A stretch of 64,000 nucleotides of DNA from a virus. Every line of letters starts with the position of its first letter. Position 1 is the first letter of the stretch. Shown piece after piece: positions 24,450 through 33,071 of this stretch. The stretch is taken from positions 18,256 through 82,255 of the IMG/VR virus record IMGVR_UViG_3300037502_002391. The stretch is one strand, 5' to 3'. The notes under the pieces are model-generated. The model was not told where the DNA came from. It was given only the letters and a program-made list of their open reading frames with translations, and ran no database searches. The translations under genes and the position numbers were made by a program.

Positions 24450-27176
24450 ATGGCTCACCTTGAACAACAAGATTTTTGCTTAAAAGTTAAGCAAAAATTC
24501 CCTAATTTTTTTAAAAATAAAAATGTATTAGATATTGGATCTCTTGATGTCAATGGTAATAATAAACAATTATTTGAAGATTGTAATTATTTAGGCATTG
24601 ATGTTGGAGAAGGTAAAAATGTTGATTTTGTTAGTATTGGTCACTTGTTTGATGGACCAGATAATTATTTTGACACAATCATATCCACAGAAGTTTTTGA
24701 ACATGATATGTTTTATGAAGATACTATAAAAAATATTATGAGGATGTTAAAACCTGGTGGTCTATTTTTATTTACTTGTGCTGCACCTGGGAGACCTGAA
24801 CATGGTACTAGAAGATGTGGTGAAGAATGTGCGCCACTATTAATTCAAATTAATGAAAATTGGGCTGACTATTATAAAAATTTAGAAGAAAATGATATTA
24901 GAAAAATTCCACAATTTAATGAAACATTTCCTGATTGTTATTTTCAATATAAAAATACAGATATTGAAATTCCTTGTGATTTATACTTTTATGGTATAAA
25001 AGGTGGTGAAAAATATTTGGTAGATAATATAAATGTTCACTATGATAAAAATCATTTTAGTGAACACGTATTTGTAATTGATTGTTGGCCAAATAATGAA
25101 GCCAAAGAAAATGATTTAATAAATTTAATAAAATTATTAAAAGTTTTTAATATTGAAATATTACTAACTGGTCATTATCCAATAAAACCAGAAATACAAA
25201 AAATGGTGGATTATTTTTTATATGATAAAAAAAATTCACTACTAAAATATAATGAGTTTATTGATTATTCTGTTGCAAGTGGAAGATTTTCTAATATGAA
25301 TAATTACATTCTTGAAAATCAAATGGAGTTTCACCATGATTTTGCAATATGGGAAACAATGCAAAATGCATTCAATTTTTGCAAAGTATTGGAAAAAAAA
25401 TATATACACTTTTTTGAATATGATAATCTACCAAACATTTATCAATATAGGCAATCTTTTTTAGAAAGAATACTAGATTTTGATGCAATAATATATGAAT
25501 ATGATACTATGTCATCAATTGATTCTCACTTAGCACCATATTGTGCTACTTTTATTTTTTCAATAAAAACAGACATTGCAATAAAAACAATAAATCAAAT
25601 AAAAACAAAATTTGATTATTTCACAAATAAGCCTTTAGGTTGGCAATTAGAAAAGGTTTTTTTAAGTTGTTTAAAAAATGTAACAAATAATATTTTAAAA
25701 TCTGAATATATTGCAAATAATAATGAGTTAAACACACAAGCAGTTTGGAATAGAGATGGTGTTGATAGAAATGGTGCAAAATTGCAAATATATTTAGGTG
25801 TTGAATTTAATGGTGATTTATATATTCATTTAATATCTGGATTCCATGAAGTAAAGGAAGAAAATAATTACTTGATTGAAGTAAATTATGATAATTACAA
25901 AAAATTTATACCTTTAAAAAAAGGAAAATTTTTATTAGAAAAGATAGGAAAATATAAAAAAGGTGGTAGAGTAAAATCATATTTAGATGGTGTTGAAATT
26001 TTCAATGAATATCTAAATGAAGACTTTTATGATTTTTATAAAAAAAATACACTAACATTTAAAAATGTTCAACAAAATCATCCTCCTAAAAATATAAATA
26101 TAAATTTCATAGATGGTGCATATGTTCAAATATTAGATGAGTATTTTTTTGATAGAAATTTTGAAATTAAATTTTTTGATAAAAAAACAAACAATGAAGT
26201 GTATGGAACAACAATAAAAAGTAATTGGTTTAGTAAACCAAGTTTTCAATATTTTGTTGATTGGAGAATTGAAATTAAATCAACTAACTACAACCTTGAT
26301 TACAATTTAGACTTAAAAGACAAAAAAGTCTTTATTGCTTTTGAATCTAAATCATTAGGTGATAATATTGCTTGGATTCCTTATGTTGATTTATTTCAAA
26401 AAAAACATAATTGTATAGTTGTTTGTTCAACTTTCTATAATTCATTATTTATAAATCAATATCCAAATATTGAGTTTGCTAATCCTGGACAAACAATAAA
26501 TGATATACATGCACTATATAGAATTGGTTTATTCTATGATGGTGAAACTTTTGATTCAAAAAAACACCCATCAAATCCAATTAAAGAACCATTAATGAAG
26601 ATTGCAAGTGATATTCTTGGTTTAGATTTTATTGAAGAGAAACCAAAATTACCTTTACTATCTAATAAAAAAGTAAAACGAGTTTGCATTGCACCTCACT
26701 CAACATCACAATGTAAGTATTGGAATAACCCTACTGGATGGCAAGAAGTTGTTGACTACTTGAACAATGTTGGTTATGAAGTTAGGCTTTTGTCAAAAGA
26801 AGAAGATGGATTTATGGGTAATAAAAACCCTATTGGAGTTGTAAAGCAACCACCTAGTGATACAATAGAAATATTAAAAACAATTCAAGAATCTGAATTA
26901 TTTATAGGATTAAGTAGTGGTTTAAGTTGGTTGGCTTGGGCATCTGGAACACCAACAATTTTAATTTCAGGTTTTACAGATGATTATTTAGAACCAAAAA
27001 ATGATTTAATTAGAATTATAAACAAAAATGTTTGTAATGGTTGTTGGCATACTCACAAATTTGATGCTGGTGATTGGAATTGGTGTCCAATGCATAAAGG
27101 AACAAGTAGAGAATTTGAATGTACAAAAGAAATAACATCAAAAATGGTAATTAATGAAATATTAAAAATTATATAA
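24450..27176 (+). CDS. Methyltransferase plus TibC/Aah-type (autotransporter) heptosyltransferase fusion (908 aa)
   Basis: Residues about 20-125 are a class I methyltransferase (VLDIGSLDVNG, ISTEVFEHD, MLKPGGLFLF). Residues about 200-400 look like a GT-A or GT-accessory region, and about 430-600 a beta-rich segment. Residues about 625-908 match the bacterial autotransporter heptosyltransferase family (GT9-like; TibC, Aah): FIAFESKSLGDNIAWIPYV, RVCIAPHSTSQCKYW, FIGLSSGLSWLAWASGTPT. The C-terminus has four Cys, C862, C865 (CNGCW), C879 (WNWCPMHKGT) and C891 (FECT), the iron-finger signature of TibC. TibC-type enzymes put heptose on Ser/Thr-rich repeat adhesins in the cytoplasm. The nearby Thr-rich fibres are obvious candidate substrates (inference). 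Confidence 0.85.
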   Translation: MAHLEQQDFCLKVKQKFPNFFKNKNVLDIGSLDVNGNNKQLFEDCNYLGIDVGEGKNVDFVSIGHLFDGPDNYFDTIISTEVFEHDMFYEDTIKNIMRMLKPGGLFLFTCAAPGRPEHGTRRCGEECAPLLIQINENWADYYKNLEENDIRKIPQFNETFPDCYFQYKNTDIEIPCDLYFYGIKGGEKYLVDNINVHYDKNHFSEHVFVIDCWPNNEAKENDLINLIKLLKVFNIEILLTGHYPIKPEIQKMVDYFLYDKKNSLLKYNEFIDYSVASGRFSNMNNYILENQMEFHHDFAIWETMQNAFNFCKVLEKKYIHFFEYDNLPNIYQYRQSFLERILDFDAIIYEYDTMSSIDSHLAPYCATFIFSIKTDIAIKTINQIKTKFDYFTNKPLGWQLEKVFLSCLKNVTNNILKSEYIANNNELNTQAVWNRDGVDRNGAKLQIYLGVEFNGDLYIHLISGFHEVKEENNYLIEVNYDNYKKFIPLKKGKFLLEKIGKYKKGGRVKSYLDGVEIFNEYLNEDFYDFYKKNTLTFKNVQQNHPPKNININFIDGAYVQILDEYFFDRNFEIKFFDKKTNNEVYGTTIKSNWFSKPSFQYFVDWRIEIKSTNYNLDYNLDLKDKKVFIAFESKSLGDNIAWIPYVDLFQKKHNCIVVCSTFYNSLFINQYPNIEFANPGQTINDIHALYRIGLFYDGETFDSKKHPSNPIKEPLMKIASDILGLDFIEEKPKLPLLSNKKVKRVCIAPHSTSQCKYWNNPTGWQEVVDYLNNVGYEVRLLSKEEDGFMGNKNPIGVVKQPPSDTIEILKTIQESELFIGLSSGLSWLAWASGTPTILISGFTDDYLEPKNDLIRIINKNVCNGCWHTHKFDAGDWNWCPMHKGTSREFECTKEITSKMVINEILKII

Positions 27177-27195
27177 TATTTAATATTTCATTAAT
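27150..27195. terminator. 17-bp palindromic bidirectional terminator across convergent gene ends
   Basis: The arms 27150-27166 and 27179-27195 are exactly complementary around a 12-base loop. The repeat covers the ends of two convergent genes, whose stop codons overlap by eight bases. Because of the symmetry both proteins end in nearly the same residues (INEILKII and INEILNII). The stem is entirely A/T-rich, so termination is inferred from position and shape. Confidence 0.65.
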
Positions 27196-28050
27196 ATTAA
27201 AAATTTCTTCAATTGTGGAATATGGACATTCATGTACATTATAATCAAATTGATAATCAAAAAGGTATGATCCAATTAATTGGTTTTTAACTTTAGGTTT
27301 ATTTGCAATTATATTGTTATGCAATTTATAACCAAAAACATTTGGTGAAGTTCCAATCCAAAAAACAGTTGATTTTAAATTTATTGCAGTTGCAGCATGT
27401 TGTAATGATGAATCAATAAGAAAACGTTTTGATGAAATAGGTAAAATACCAAATAATTCCATATTTGATAATTTATAATCAATTCTTTCAACACCATTTA
27501 ATTCATATCCACTTTTTCTTGTAATATGATATATATGATGTGTGTTTTTATATTTATCCACAATAATTTCTGCAATATCTTGTGGCATATCTCTACACCA
27601 AGAGTATATTGATTTTGTTTCTAAATCACCTCCTGATGTTTGTAACACAACTATTGGTTTATCTCTAAACCATTTTTTTGTATTTATCTTTTCAGAATAA
27701 TTTGGATATAATTGTGGTGTTTGGTCTTTATATTCAATATTTAATAAATCACACCAATTATTAATTAAATGCTTGTTTTTATGTATATGTCCACTTTGAT
27801 TATATGGTTCATGCCTAAAAATGAGTGTATCTTTATTTTCTATAAAATCTTCATAGAAATATGGTGAATTACCTAAAGGATAAACTCTATCAACATATGG
27901 ATTATTTAAAAAAACTTCTGGATATGAAACAACTAATATAAGTTTTCTATCTTTATATGTTTCTTTTATTGTTTTTGGTAATGATGTGGCTGCAACATTT
28001 TTACCTAAACCACCTTGTATGTGCCAAATTAAATATTTCTCTAAATTCAT
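27169..28050 (-). CDS. GT9-like glycosyltransferase (293 aa)
   Basis: This is a small GT-B-type protein related to the heptosyltransferase superfamily. The N-terminus reads YLIWHIQGGLGKNVAATSL, the glycine-rich loop common in these enzymes. Later VVLQTSGGDLETKSIYSW and RFLIDSSLQHAATAINLKST form the donor-binding side, followed by VFWIGTSPNVFGY. It lacks the four-Cys finger of the neighbouring convergent gene. It is probably a cytoplasmic sugar transferase of the same modification pathway. It follows the propeller genes; an exact TATTTATA lies 39 bases before its ATG, overlapping the end of the upstream gene. Confidence 0.75.
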   Translation of the reverse strand: MNLEKYLIWHIQGGLGKNVAATSLPKTIKETYKDRKLILVVSYPEVFLNNPYVDRVYPLGNSPYFYEDFIENKDTLIFRHEPYNQSGHIHKNKHLINNWCDLLNIEYKDQTPQLYPNYSEKINTKKWFRDKPIVVLQTSGGDLETKSIYSWCRDMPQDIAEIIVDKYKNTHHIYHITRKSGYELNGVERIDYKLSNMELFGILPISSKRFLIDSSLQHAATAINLKSTVFWIGTSPNVFGYKLHNNIIANKPKVKNQLIGSYLFDYQFDYNVHECPYSTIEEIFNINEILNII

Positions 28051-28088
28051 TTATAAATTTTTTAATTTTTTATTTAAAAATACAAAAT

Positions 28089-29003
28089 TTATAAATAAGA
28101 ATCAATAGTTATTTTTGTATATTCTTCAGTGCATGAAACATTAACAGTTGTATATCCACCCATAGCCAAACCTAAACTTTGAGAACCAGCACCTGCCATA
28201 CATCTTCTTCCAACTATTAATGCACCACCACTAGCCCATATTGTACCATTATATTCTTCTGTACATCTAACAAGATTATACCCTCCTGATACTAATGCTT
28301 CATTTTGTGTACCCATACCAATTATACTACATCTTGCATTTATTAATGCACCACCATTAGCCCATATTGAACCATCATATTCTTCTGTACAAAATTCAGC
28401 ACCAACTCCACCAAAAACAACACCTAAATTTTGTGTGCCTGCACCAGCATGTTCTCGTCTTGCATTTATTAATGCACCACCATTAGCCCAACTTGTACCA
28501 TTATATTCTTCTGTATTTGCTAATGCTATCCAACCTCCAGAAACAAGAGCCTCATTTTGTGTACCAAAACCATAAAAAAAACATCTTCCTGTTATTAATG
28601 CACCACCAGATGCCCATGTTGACCCATTATATTCTTCAGTAATTGCCTGATTAGTAAGTCCACCTGCTATAAGACCTAAATTTTGTGTGCCTGCACCTGC
28701 TGACATACATCTTACAGTTATTAGTGCACCACCAGATGCCCATGTTGTACCATTGTATTCTTCTGTGCATTGTAAATTAACTGTGTCAAATCCTCCCATT
28801 ACTAAACCTTCATTTTGTGTACCAGCACCTGTTAAACCTCTTCTTTGACATATCATTGCACCTCCTATAGACCAACTTGAATCTAAATAAGAAGCCATAG
28901 GTAATCTATTTGTAGTATCAAACCACAAACAAAAAGTGTCTGTACATATTGTTGCAGGTCTATTTGCTACTCCAACTATTTCTGTACTTTGTAGTTTTGC
29001 CAT
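28089..29003 (-). CDS. Propeller-like fibre paralogue C (six repeats, 304 aa)
   Basis: A shared N-terminus (MAKLQSTEIVGVANRPATIC) is followed by six repeats of about 42-44 residues, each with a W-x-x-GGALI-x-R, a GxGTQN-xGL-xxGG and a TEEYNG core. This kelch/galactose-oxidase-like pattern occurs in phage and marine metagenome fibre proteins and suggests a six-bladed beta-propeller. The repeats carry Cys (CTEEYNG) unusually often. The N-terminus probably attaches to the virion and the propeller binds a receptor. It is the third of three tandem paralogues, with one-base spacing to the second. Confidence 0.78.
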   Translation of the reverse strand: MAKLQSTEIVGVANRPATICTDTFCLWFDTTNRLPMASYLDSSWSIGGAMICQRRGLTGAGTQNEGLVMGGFDTVNLQCTEEYNGTTWASGGALITVRCMSAGAGTQNLGLIAGGLTNQAITEEYNGSTWASGGALITGRCFFYGFGTQNEALVSGGWIALANTEEYNGTSWANGGALINARREHAGAGTQNLGVVFGGVGAEFCTEEYDGSIWANGGALINARCSIIGMGTQNEALVSGGYNLVRCTEEYNGTIWASGGALIVGRRCMAGAGSQSLGLAMGGYTTVNVSCTEEYTKITIDSYL

Positions 29004-29004
29004 A

Positions 29005-29970
29005 TTATTCTATACTATTTATTATTGTTAATTGACAACCATACTCTTCAGTATTATTAAGAGACACATTGCTAGTTGCACCCCCAATTGCTAAACTACA
29101 ATTTGATGAACCAGATCCAATTGTTCCACCACCTAAACTTTGCCTTGGACACAATAATCCTGTCCTAGAAGACCATATTGAACCATCATAGTCTTCAGTA
29201 CAACTAAGCATACTCCCATTTGTACCACCATAAGCAACTCCATCAAATTCATATCCAGAGGATGCTAAACATTCCCTAGCTGTTATTAATACACCACCAG
29301 ACGCCCATGATGTACCATTAAATTCTTCAGTACATGATACATAAGCATTAGTAAAACCACCTGTAACCATAGCTTGGGTTGGTACTCCAACACCAGTTAA
29401 ACTTCTTCTAGCTGTAATCATTGCAGTACATGTGGACCAAGCATTACCATTATATGCTTCATTACATGATACATTAACATTAGTAAAGCCACCAGCAAAA
29501 TAAGCTGAATTTTGTGCACCAGCACCTGCTGCTAATGATCTCCCATTAATTAATATCCCACCATTAGTCCATGTTGCACCATTATATTCTTCAACACACC
29601 TAAGCGAAGGATTACCACCAATTGCTAAACCTAAATTTTGAGTCCCAGCACCTCCTAAACGTGACCTAGCAGTTATTAATGCACCACCAGATGCCCATGT
29701 TGACCCATTATATTCTTCAGTACATGAGAGGTTAACATTTGTATATCCACCTATTGATAATCCTGCATTTTGTTGCCCGCCTCCGGCTAAACGTCTTCTA
29801 GCAGTTATTAATGACCCTCCTGTAGTCCATATTTTTGATGTAGATGTGCCACAATATGAAAAAACTGGTCTTTTATTAGTAGTATCAAACCACATACAAA
29901 CAGTATCTGTGCATATTGTTGCTGGTCTATTTGCCACTCCAACTATTTCTGTGCTTTGTAATTTTGCCAT
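29005..29970 (-). CDS. Propeller-like fibre paralogue B (six repeats, 321 aa)
   Basis: The first 20 residues are identical to those of paralogue C. Six repeats follow, with more divergence in blades 3-6 (for example SCNEAYNG, SCTEDYDG) and a degenerate sixth blade (SIWSSRTGLL, GGGTIGSGSSNC). The frame is intact. Variation concentrated after a constant N-terminus fits receptor-binding diversification by duplication. It lies six bases after paralogue A and one base before C, so all three are probably co-expressed. Confidence 0.78.
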   Translation of the reverse strand: MAKLQSTEIVGVANRPATICTDTVCMWFDTTNKRPVFSYCGTSTSKIWTTGGSLITARRRLAGGGQQNAGLSIGGYTNVNLSCTEEYNGSTWASGGALITARSRLGGAGTQNLGLAIGGNPSLRCVEEYNGATWTNGGILINGRSLAAGAGAQNSAYFAGGFTNVNVSCNEAYNGNAWSTCTAMITARRSLTGVGVPTQAMVTGGFTNAYVSCTEEFNGTSWASGGVLITARECLASSGYEFDGVAYGGTNGSMLSCTEDYDGSIWSSRTGLLCPRQSLGGGTIGSGSSNCSLAIGGATSNVSLNNTEEYGCQLTIINSIE

Positions 29971-29976
29971 AATATT

Positions 29977-30990
29977 TTAATGATAATTATCTCTTATACC
30001 TGTTGCTGTTTTTGTAAATTCCTCTGTATTAGAACTTGAACCTGTGTTAGATTGCCCACCAGCAACTAAACCAGAACTATCTGAACCAGCACCACCTAAA
30101 AAAGTTCTTGCTGTTGAAATTGCTGCACTTGCTGTTGACCATACCAATCCATTATATTCTTCGGTACATGTACATCTTGTACCAGATGAAAAATGAACAC
30201 TATCTCCACCACCAACAACAACTGCTGTATATCTTTGACCAAATCCAGTAAGACCTGTCCTAGATGTTATTAAAGAACCACCAACACACCAAGACACACC
30301 ATCATATTCTTCAGCAATTGCTGTAATAGTAGGTGTAAGACTTCCACCAGCAAAAAGTGCTTGATTTTGTGTTCCAATTTCTGCTCCACTAGATCTTGCA
30401 GTTATTAATGAACCACCTGCTGACCAAGATGTCCCATTATATTCTTCAGTACATGATAAAGCATTTGTTGCCCCCACGCTTACATTTGTTGAGCCCCCAG
30501 TAGCTAATCCAACATTTTGTGAACCAACAACACCAAGTGTATTTCTTGCTGTTATCAATGCACCACCAGATGCCCATGTTGTACCATTATATTCCTCAGT
30601 AACACTCAAAACACTTACTGAACAAACACCTCCACCAGTTGCTAACCCTTCATTTTGTGTCCCTGCTGAACCTAAAAAACCTCTTGCACATATCATATTA
30701 CCACCAGCAGCCCATGATGTTCCACCATATTCTTCAGTAGAATTATATACTTGTGTTGTTCCAGTTGACCCCCCCATAGCCAAAGCTAAATTTTGTGTTC
30801 CAGTTGCACTTAATGAAGCCCTAGCAGTAATCATTGTACCACCAGCAGCCCAAGTACCACCAGTAAACCCTGAATATGATACAACAAATCTATCACAAGT
30901 TGTATTAAACCACAAACACATTGTATTTGCACATATTGTTGCAGGTCTATTTGCTACTCCAACTATTTCTGTACTTTGTAATTTAGCCAT
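29977..30990 (-). CDS. Propeller-like fibre paralogue A (six repeats, 337 aa)
   Basis: This is the first and longest of the three paralogues. It shares the MAKLQSTEIVGVANRPATIC N-terminus, then has six blades with longer insertions between the GG and TEEY parts (for example STNVSVGATNALSCTEEYNG). An exact TATTTATA box lies 14 bases before the ATG and would drive the triplet. The role as fibre or head-decoration receptor binder is inferred from repeat type and position. Confidence 0.78.
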   Translation of the reverse strand: MAKLQSTEIVGVANRPATICANTMCLWFNTTCDRFVVSYSGFTGGTWAAGGTMITARASLSATGTQNLALAMGGSTGTTQVYNSTEEYGGTSWAAGGNMICARGFLGSAGTQNEGLATGGGVCSVSVLSVTEEYNGTTWASGGALITARNTLGVVGSQNVGLATGGSTNVSVGATNALSCTEEYNGTSWSAGGSLITARSSGAEIGTQNQALFAGGSLTPTITAIAEEYDGVSWCVGGSLITSRTGLTGFGQRYTAVVVGGGDSVHFSSGTRCTCTEEYNGLVWSTASAAISTARTFLGGAGSDSSGLVAGGQSNTGSSSNTEEFTKTATGIRDNYH

Positions 30991-31004
30991 AATGAACTAT
31001 ATAT

Positions 31005-31012
31005 TATAAATA
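31005..31012 (-). promoter_or_regulatory. Candidate late promoter box TATTTATA
   Basis: The exact octamer on the minus strand is 14 bases before the ATG of propeller paralogue A, between the sulfotransferase stop and the propeller triplet. Confidence 0.55.
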
Positions 31013-31022
31013 TACTCAAATA

Positions 31023-31844
31023 TCATTTATAACCAAAAAAATCATAATACCATTGATATGTTTCTTTTATCATATCAATAGTGTATTGTCCCAAAATTTG
31101 TTTTGAGTCATTTGGTAACATTTCAAGTTTATTTCTTATAATATGATCACCATATATACCATGAATTGTATCATTCTCTATGGTTATTTGATTTATGTGT
31201 TGGAAATTATGTTTGTACTCATTTACCTCTAAATATTGATATATGGTTTTCATTACACTTTCTGGATTATTACATAAATCCTCATATCTAATGAATAAGA
31301 AATTTTTTGCTGTACCATCTAACAATGTCTGTTGTAATTTTTCAATAGAATAACCTAATGGATGTCCTTGTGCCCATAATTCAACTCTCTTATGTGTTGT
31401 TGTTCCTTTTATTTTAATGTTATCCATTAAACCATCATCTTTATCAGGATTTAATCTAAATTTTTTTTCAAATGATGCAAATATAGATGGAAGATTTCTT
31501 ACCATATATATTATTTTTGGATTTTCCACTATATTGGATAATAAATTATAATAAAACCCCCAAACTCTATTTTTATCTAAATAATATGGTTTTGTTGTTT
31601 GTGATTGTATGTATCCTTTTATTCCTTCTGAACAAAATTTATAGAATCCATTTTTCCACATTTTTGTATCACCTGCCTTTGATTCATGATTTTGGTTATA
31701 TCCAATTCTTGTACCTAGCATTAAATCAATAAGACCTGATGTTGGTGTTACATAAAATTCTGGGTTTTGACCTATTAAATTTTGTAATAATGTGCTACCA
31801 CTTCTTGGTAAAGTGGAGTTAAAAAAAATCTTTTGGTTATGCAT
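31023..31844 (-). CDS. Sulfotransferase (273 aa)
   Basis: The PAPS-binding motifs of cytosolic/carbohydrate sulfotransferases are visible: FNSTLPRSGSTLLQNLIG near the N-terminus (5'-phosphosulfate loop) and KIIYMVRNLPSIFASFEKKF in the middle (3'-phosphate site). The later FLFIRYEDLCNNPESVMKTI block is typical of the family. It would transfer sulfate from PAPS to a hydroxyl of a sugar or protein. The start is the ATG at 31844 (MHNQKIFF), overlapping the oxygenase stop by eight bases; a TTG at 31853 is in frame but less likely. Context suggests modification of virion fibres or surface glycans. Confidence 0.85.
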   Translation of the reverse strand: MHNQKIFFNSTLPRSGSTLLQNLIGQNPEFYVTPTSGLIDLMLGTRIGYNQNHESKAGDTKMWKNGFYKFCSEGIKGYIQSQTTKPYYLDKNRVWGFYYNLLSNIVENPKIIYMVRNLPSIFASFEKKFRLNPDKDDGLMDNIKIKGTTTHKRVELWAQGHPLGYSIEKLQQTLLDGTAKNFLFIRYEDLCNNPESVMKTIYQYLEVNEYKHNFQHINQITIENDTIHGIYGDHIIRNKLEMLPNDSKQILGQYTIDMIKETYQWYYDFFGYK

Positions 31845-32475
31845 ATCTTCCAAATATAATTTCAGAAATTGTTTCTTTATCCCCCAATGTTCCTTTTGTT
31901 AAAGCATTCACACCTAATGCTTTCCTTACTCTATTTGTTCTATTTGGTGGAACTCCATGTGTTAGCCAAGATGGAAATATTATAAAATCATTCTTTTTTG
32001 GTGAAAAATATACCTCTTCTTGTGAAAATAAATGATTTTGATAATCATCAAGTAATGATGGTTCAAAATATGATCTATTAAATGATTTTACTTCTTTAGA
32101 AAAACATATGGCAGCATCATCCTCATGAGCATCATAATAAAAAACACCTGCTAGAATTGTGTTTGGATGTGTATGTGCTTTATGAATTTGTCCTGGTTTT
32201 TTATATGTCAACCATGATTGAGCAAATTGTAAATCTTTATAATTATATCTCATAACATTTGTTGCAAATTCTTTAAAACAAGACATAAAAAATAAATTTA
32301 AGTCATCACATATTGGATTGTCCAATATGTAACTATTTTTTGATATCATACCATACCCATGACCTGTTTCAGACATTTCACAACTATCAAAATAATTAAT
32401 AACATCATCTATGTTCCCACCATAATTTTTAACATATAATGGTGTTGGGAATAGTGAAAAAACTTGTGCATCCAT
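31837..32475 (-). CDS. 2OG-Fe(II) oxygenase-like protein 3 (212 aa)
   Basis: It matches the TIGR02466-type putative oxygenases of marine phages: HKAHTHPNTILAGVFYYD with the HxH/HxD-like metal site (H101, H103), FIIFPSWLTHGVPPN with the distal His (H173), and R184 in the closing strand (NRVRKALGVN). Such enzymes use iron, oxygen and 2-oxoglutarate to hydroxylate a substrate; the substrate is unknown. The TAATG overlap with the upstream oxygenase and the 8-base overlap with the sulfotransferase indicate one tightly coupled operon. Confidence 0.8.
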   Translation of the reverse strand: MDAQVFSLFPTPLYVKNYGGNIDDVINYFDSCEMSETGHGYGMISKNSYILDNPICDDLNLFFMSCFKEFATNVMRYNYKDLQFAQSWLTYKKPGQIHKAHTHPNTILAGVFYYDAHEDDAAICFSKEVKSFNRSYFEPSLLDDYQNHLFSQEEVYFSPKKNDFIIFPSWLTHGVPPNRTNRVRKALGVNALTKGTLGDKETISEIIFGRYA

Positions 32476-33071
32476 TATTTATCTTTTGGTACAAAATTAA
32501 ACGCAATTGAAATCCTTTCTCCATCTGAATTGTTGGTTTCAACATGATGCCTTACCCAACTTGGGAATATATAAAATAAAGATTCTATTGGTTTTTTAAT
32601 AGCACCAAATGAATTTGATTTTGTTGTTATTCTTTCCACATCAGATTTTAAAAAATATTCCGCAGTATCTCCTCTATGAAGAACTAAATCACCCATATCA
32701 CTAAAAGGTACTGAAACATAGTAAACACCAGATAAAATACTACTCTGGTGATCATGCTCCAAATTATAATTTCCCTTTTGATTGATGTTAACCCAAAAAT
32801 TACCTAATTTTAAATTTGGAACACCAATGTGTTTATAACAATTCTCATTAACAAAAATTTCAAGATTATTAAATAAATTTAATAATTCCTTTGGTAAAGG
32901 TAAAACAATATCACTACTATGCCAACCACCTCTATTTGATATTGTTGCACCTTTTGTATTTTCTTTTAACCATAAACAATATTCCTTAATTTCCTCATTG
33001 TTTATGTCTTTTACTTCAGATTCCCATATTGGTGTTGAGAACCATAATTCTTCATGTGTTATAATTTTCAT
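32475..33071 (-). CDS. 2OG-Fe(II) oxygenase-like protein 2 (198 aa)
   Basis: This is a second TIGR02466-like enzyme: LEHDHQSSILSGVYYVSVPF (metal-binding H106, D107 or H108), YIFPSWVRHHVETN (distal H175) and GERISIAFN (R187 for 2-oxoglutarate). The start at 33071 (MKIITHEELWF) overlaps the upstream TGA as ATGA; the frame is also open further upstream. Sequence similarity to oxygenase 3 is at motif level only, so the two are not recent duplicates and may have different substrates. Confidence 0.8.
   Translation of the reverse strand: MKIITHEELWFSTPIWESEVKDINNEEIKEYCLWLKENTKGATISNRGGWHSSDIVLPLPKELLNLFNNLEIFVNENCYKHIGVPNLKLGNFWVNINQKGNYNLEHDHQSSILSGVYYVSVPFSDMGDLVLHRGDTAEYFLKSDVERITTKSNSFGAIKKPIESLFYIFPSWVRHHVETNNSDGERISIAFNFVPKDK

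Noticed and set aside
28089-30990. Diversity-generating retroelement acting on the propeller triplet
   Set aside because: No reverse transcriptase or template repeat was seen in the window, and the differences are spread over whole blades rather than at adenines.
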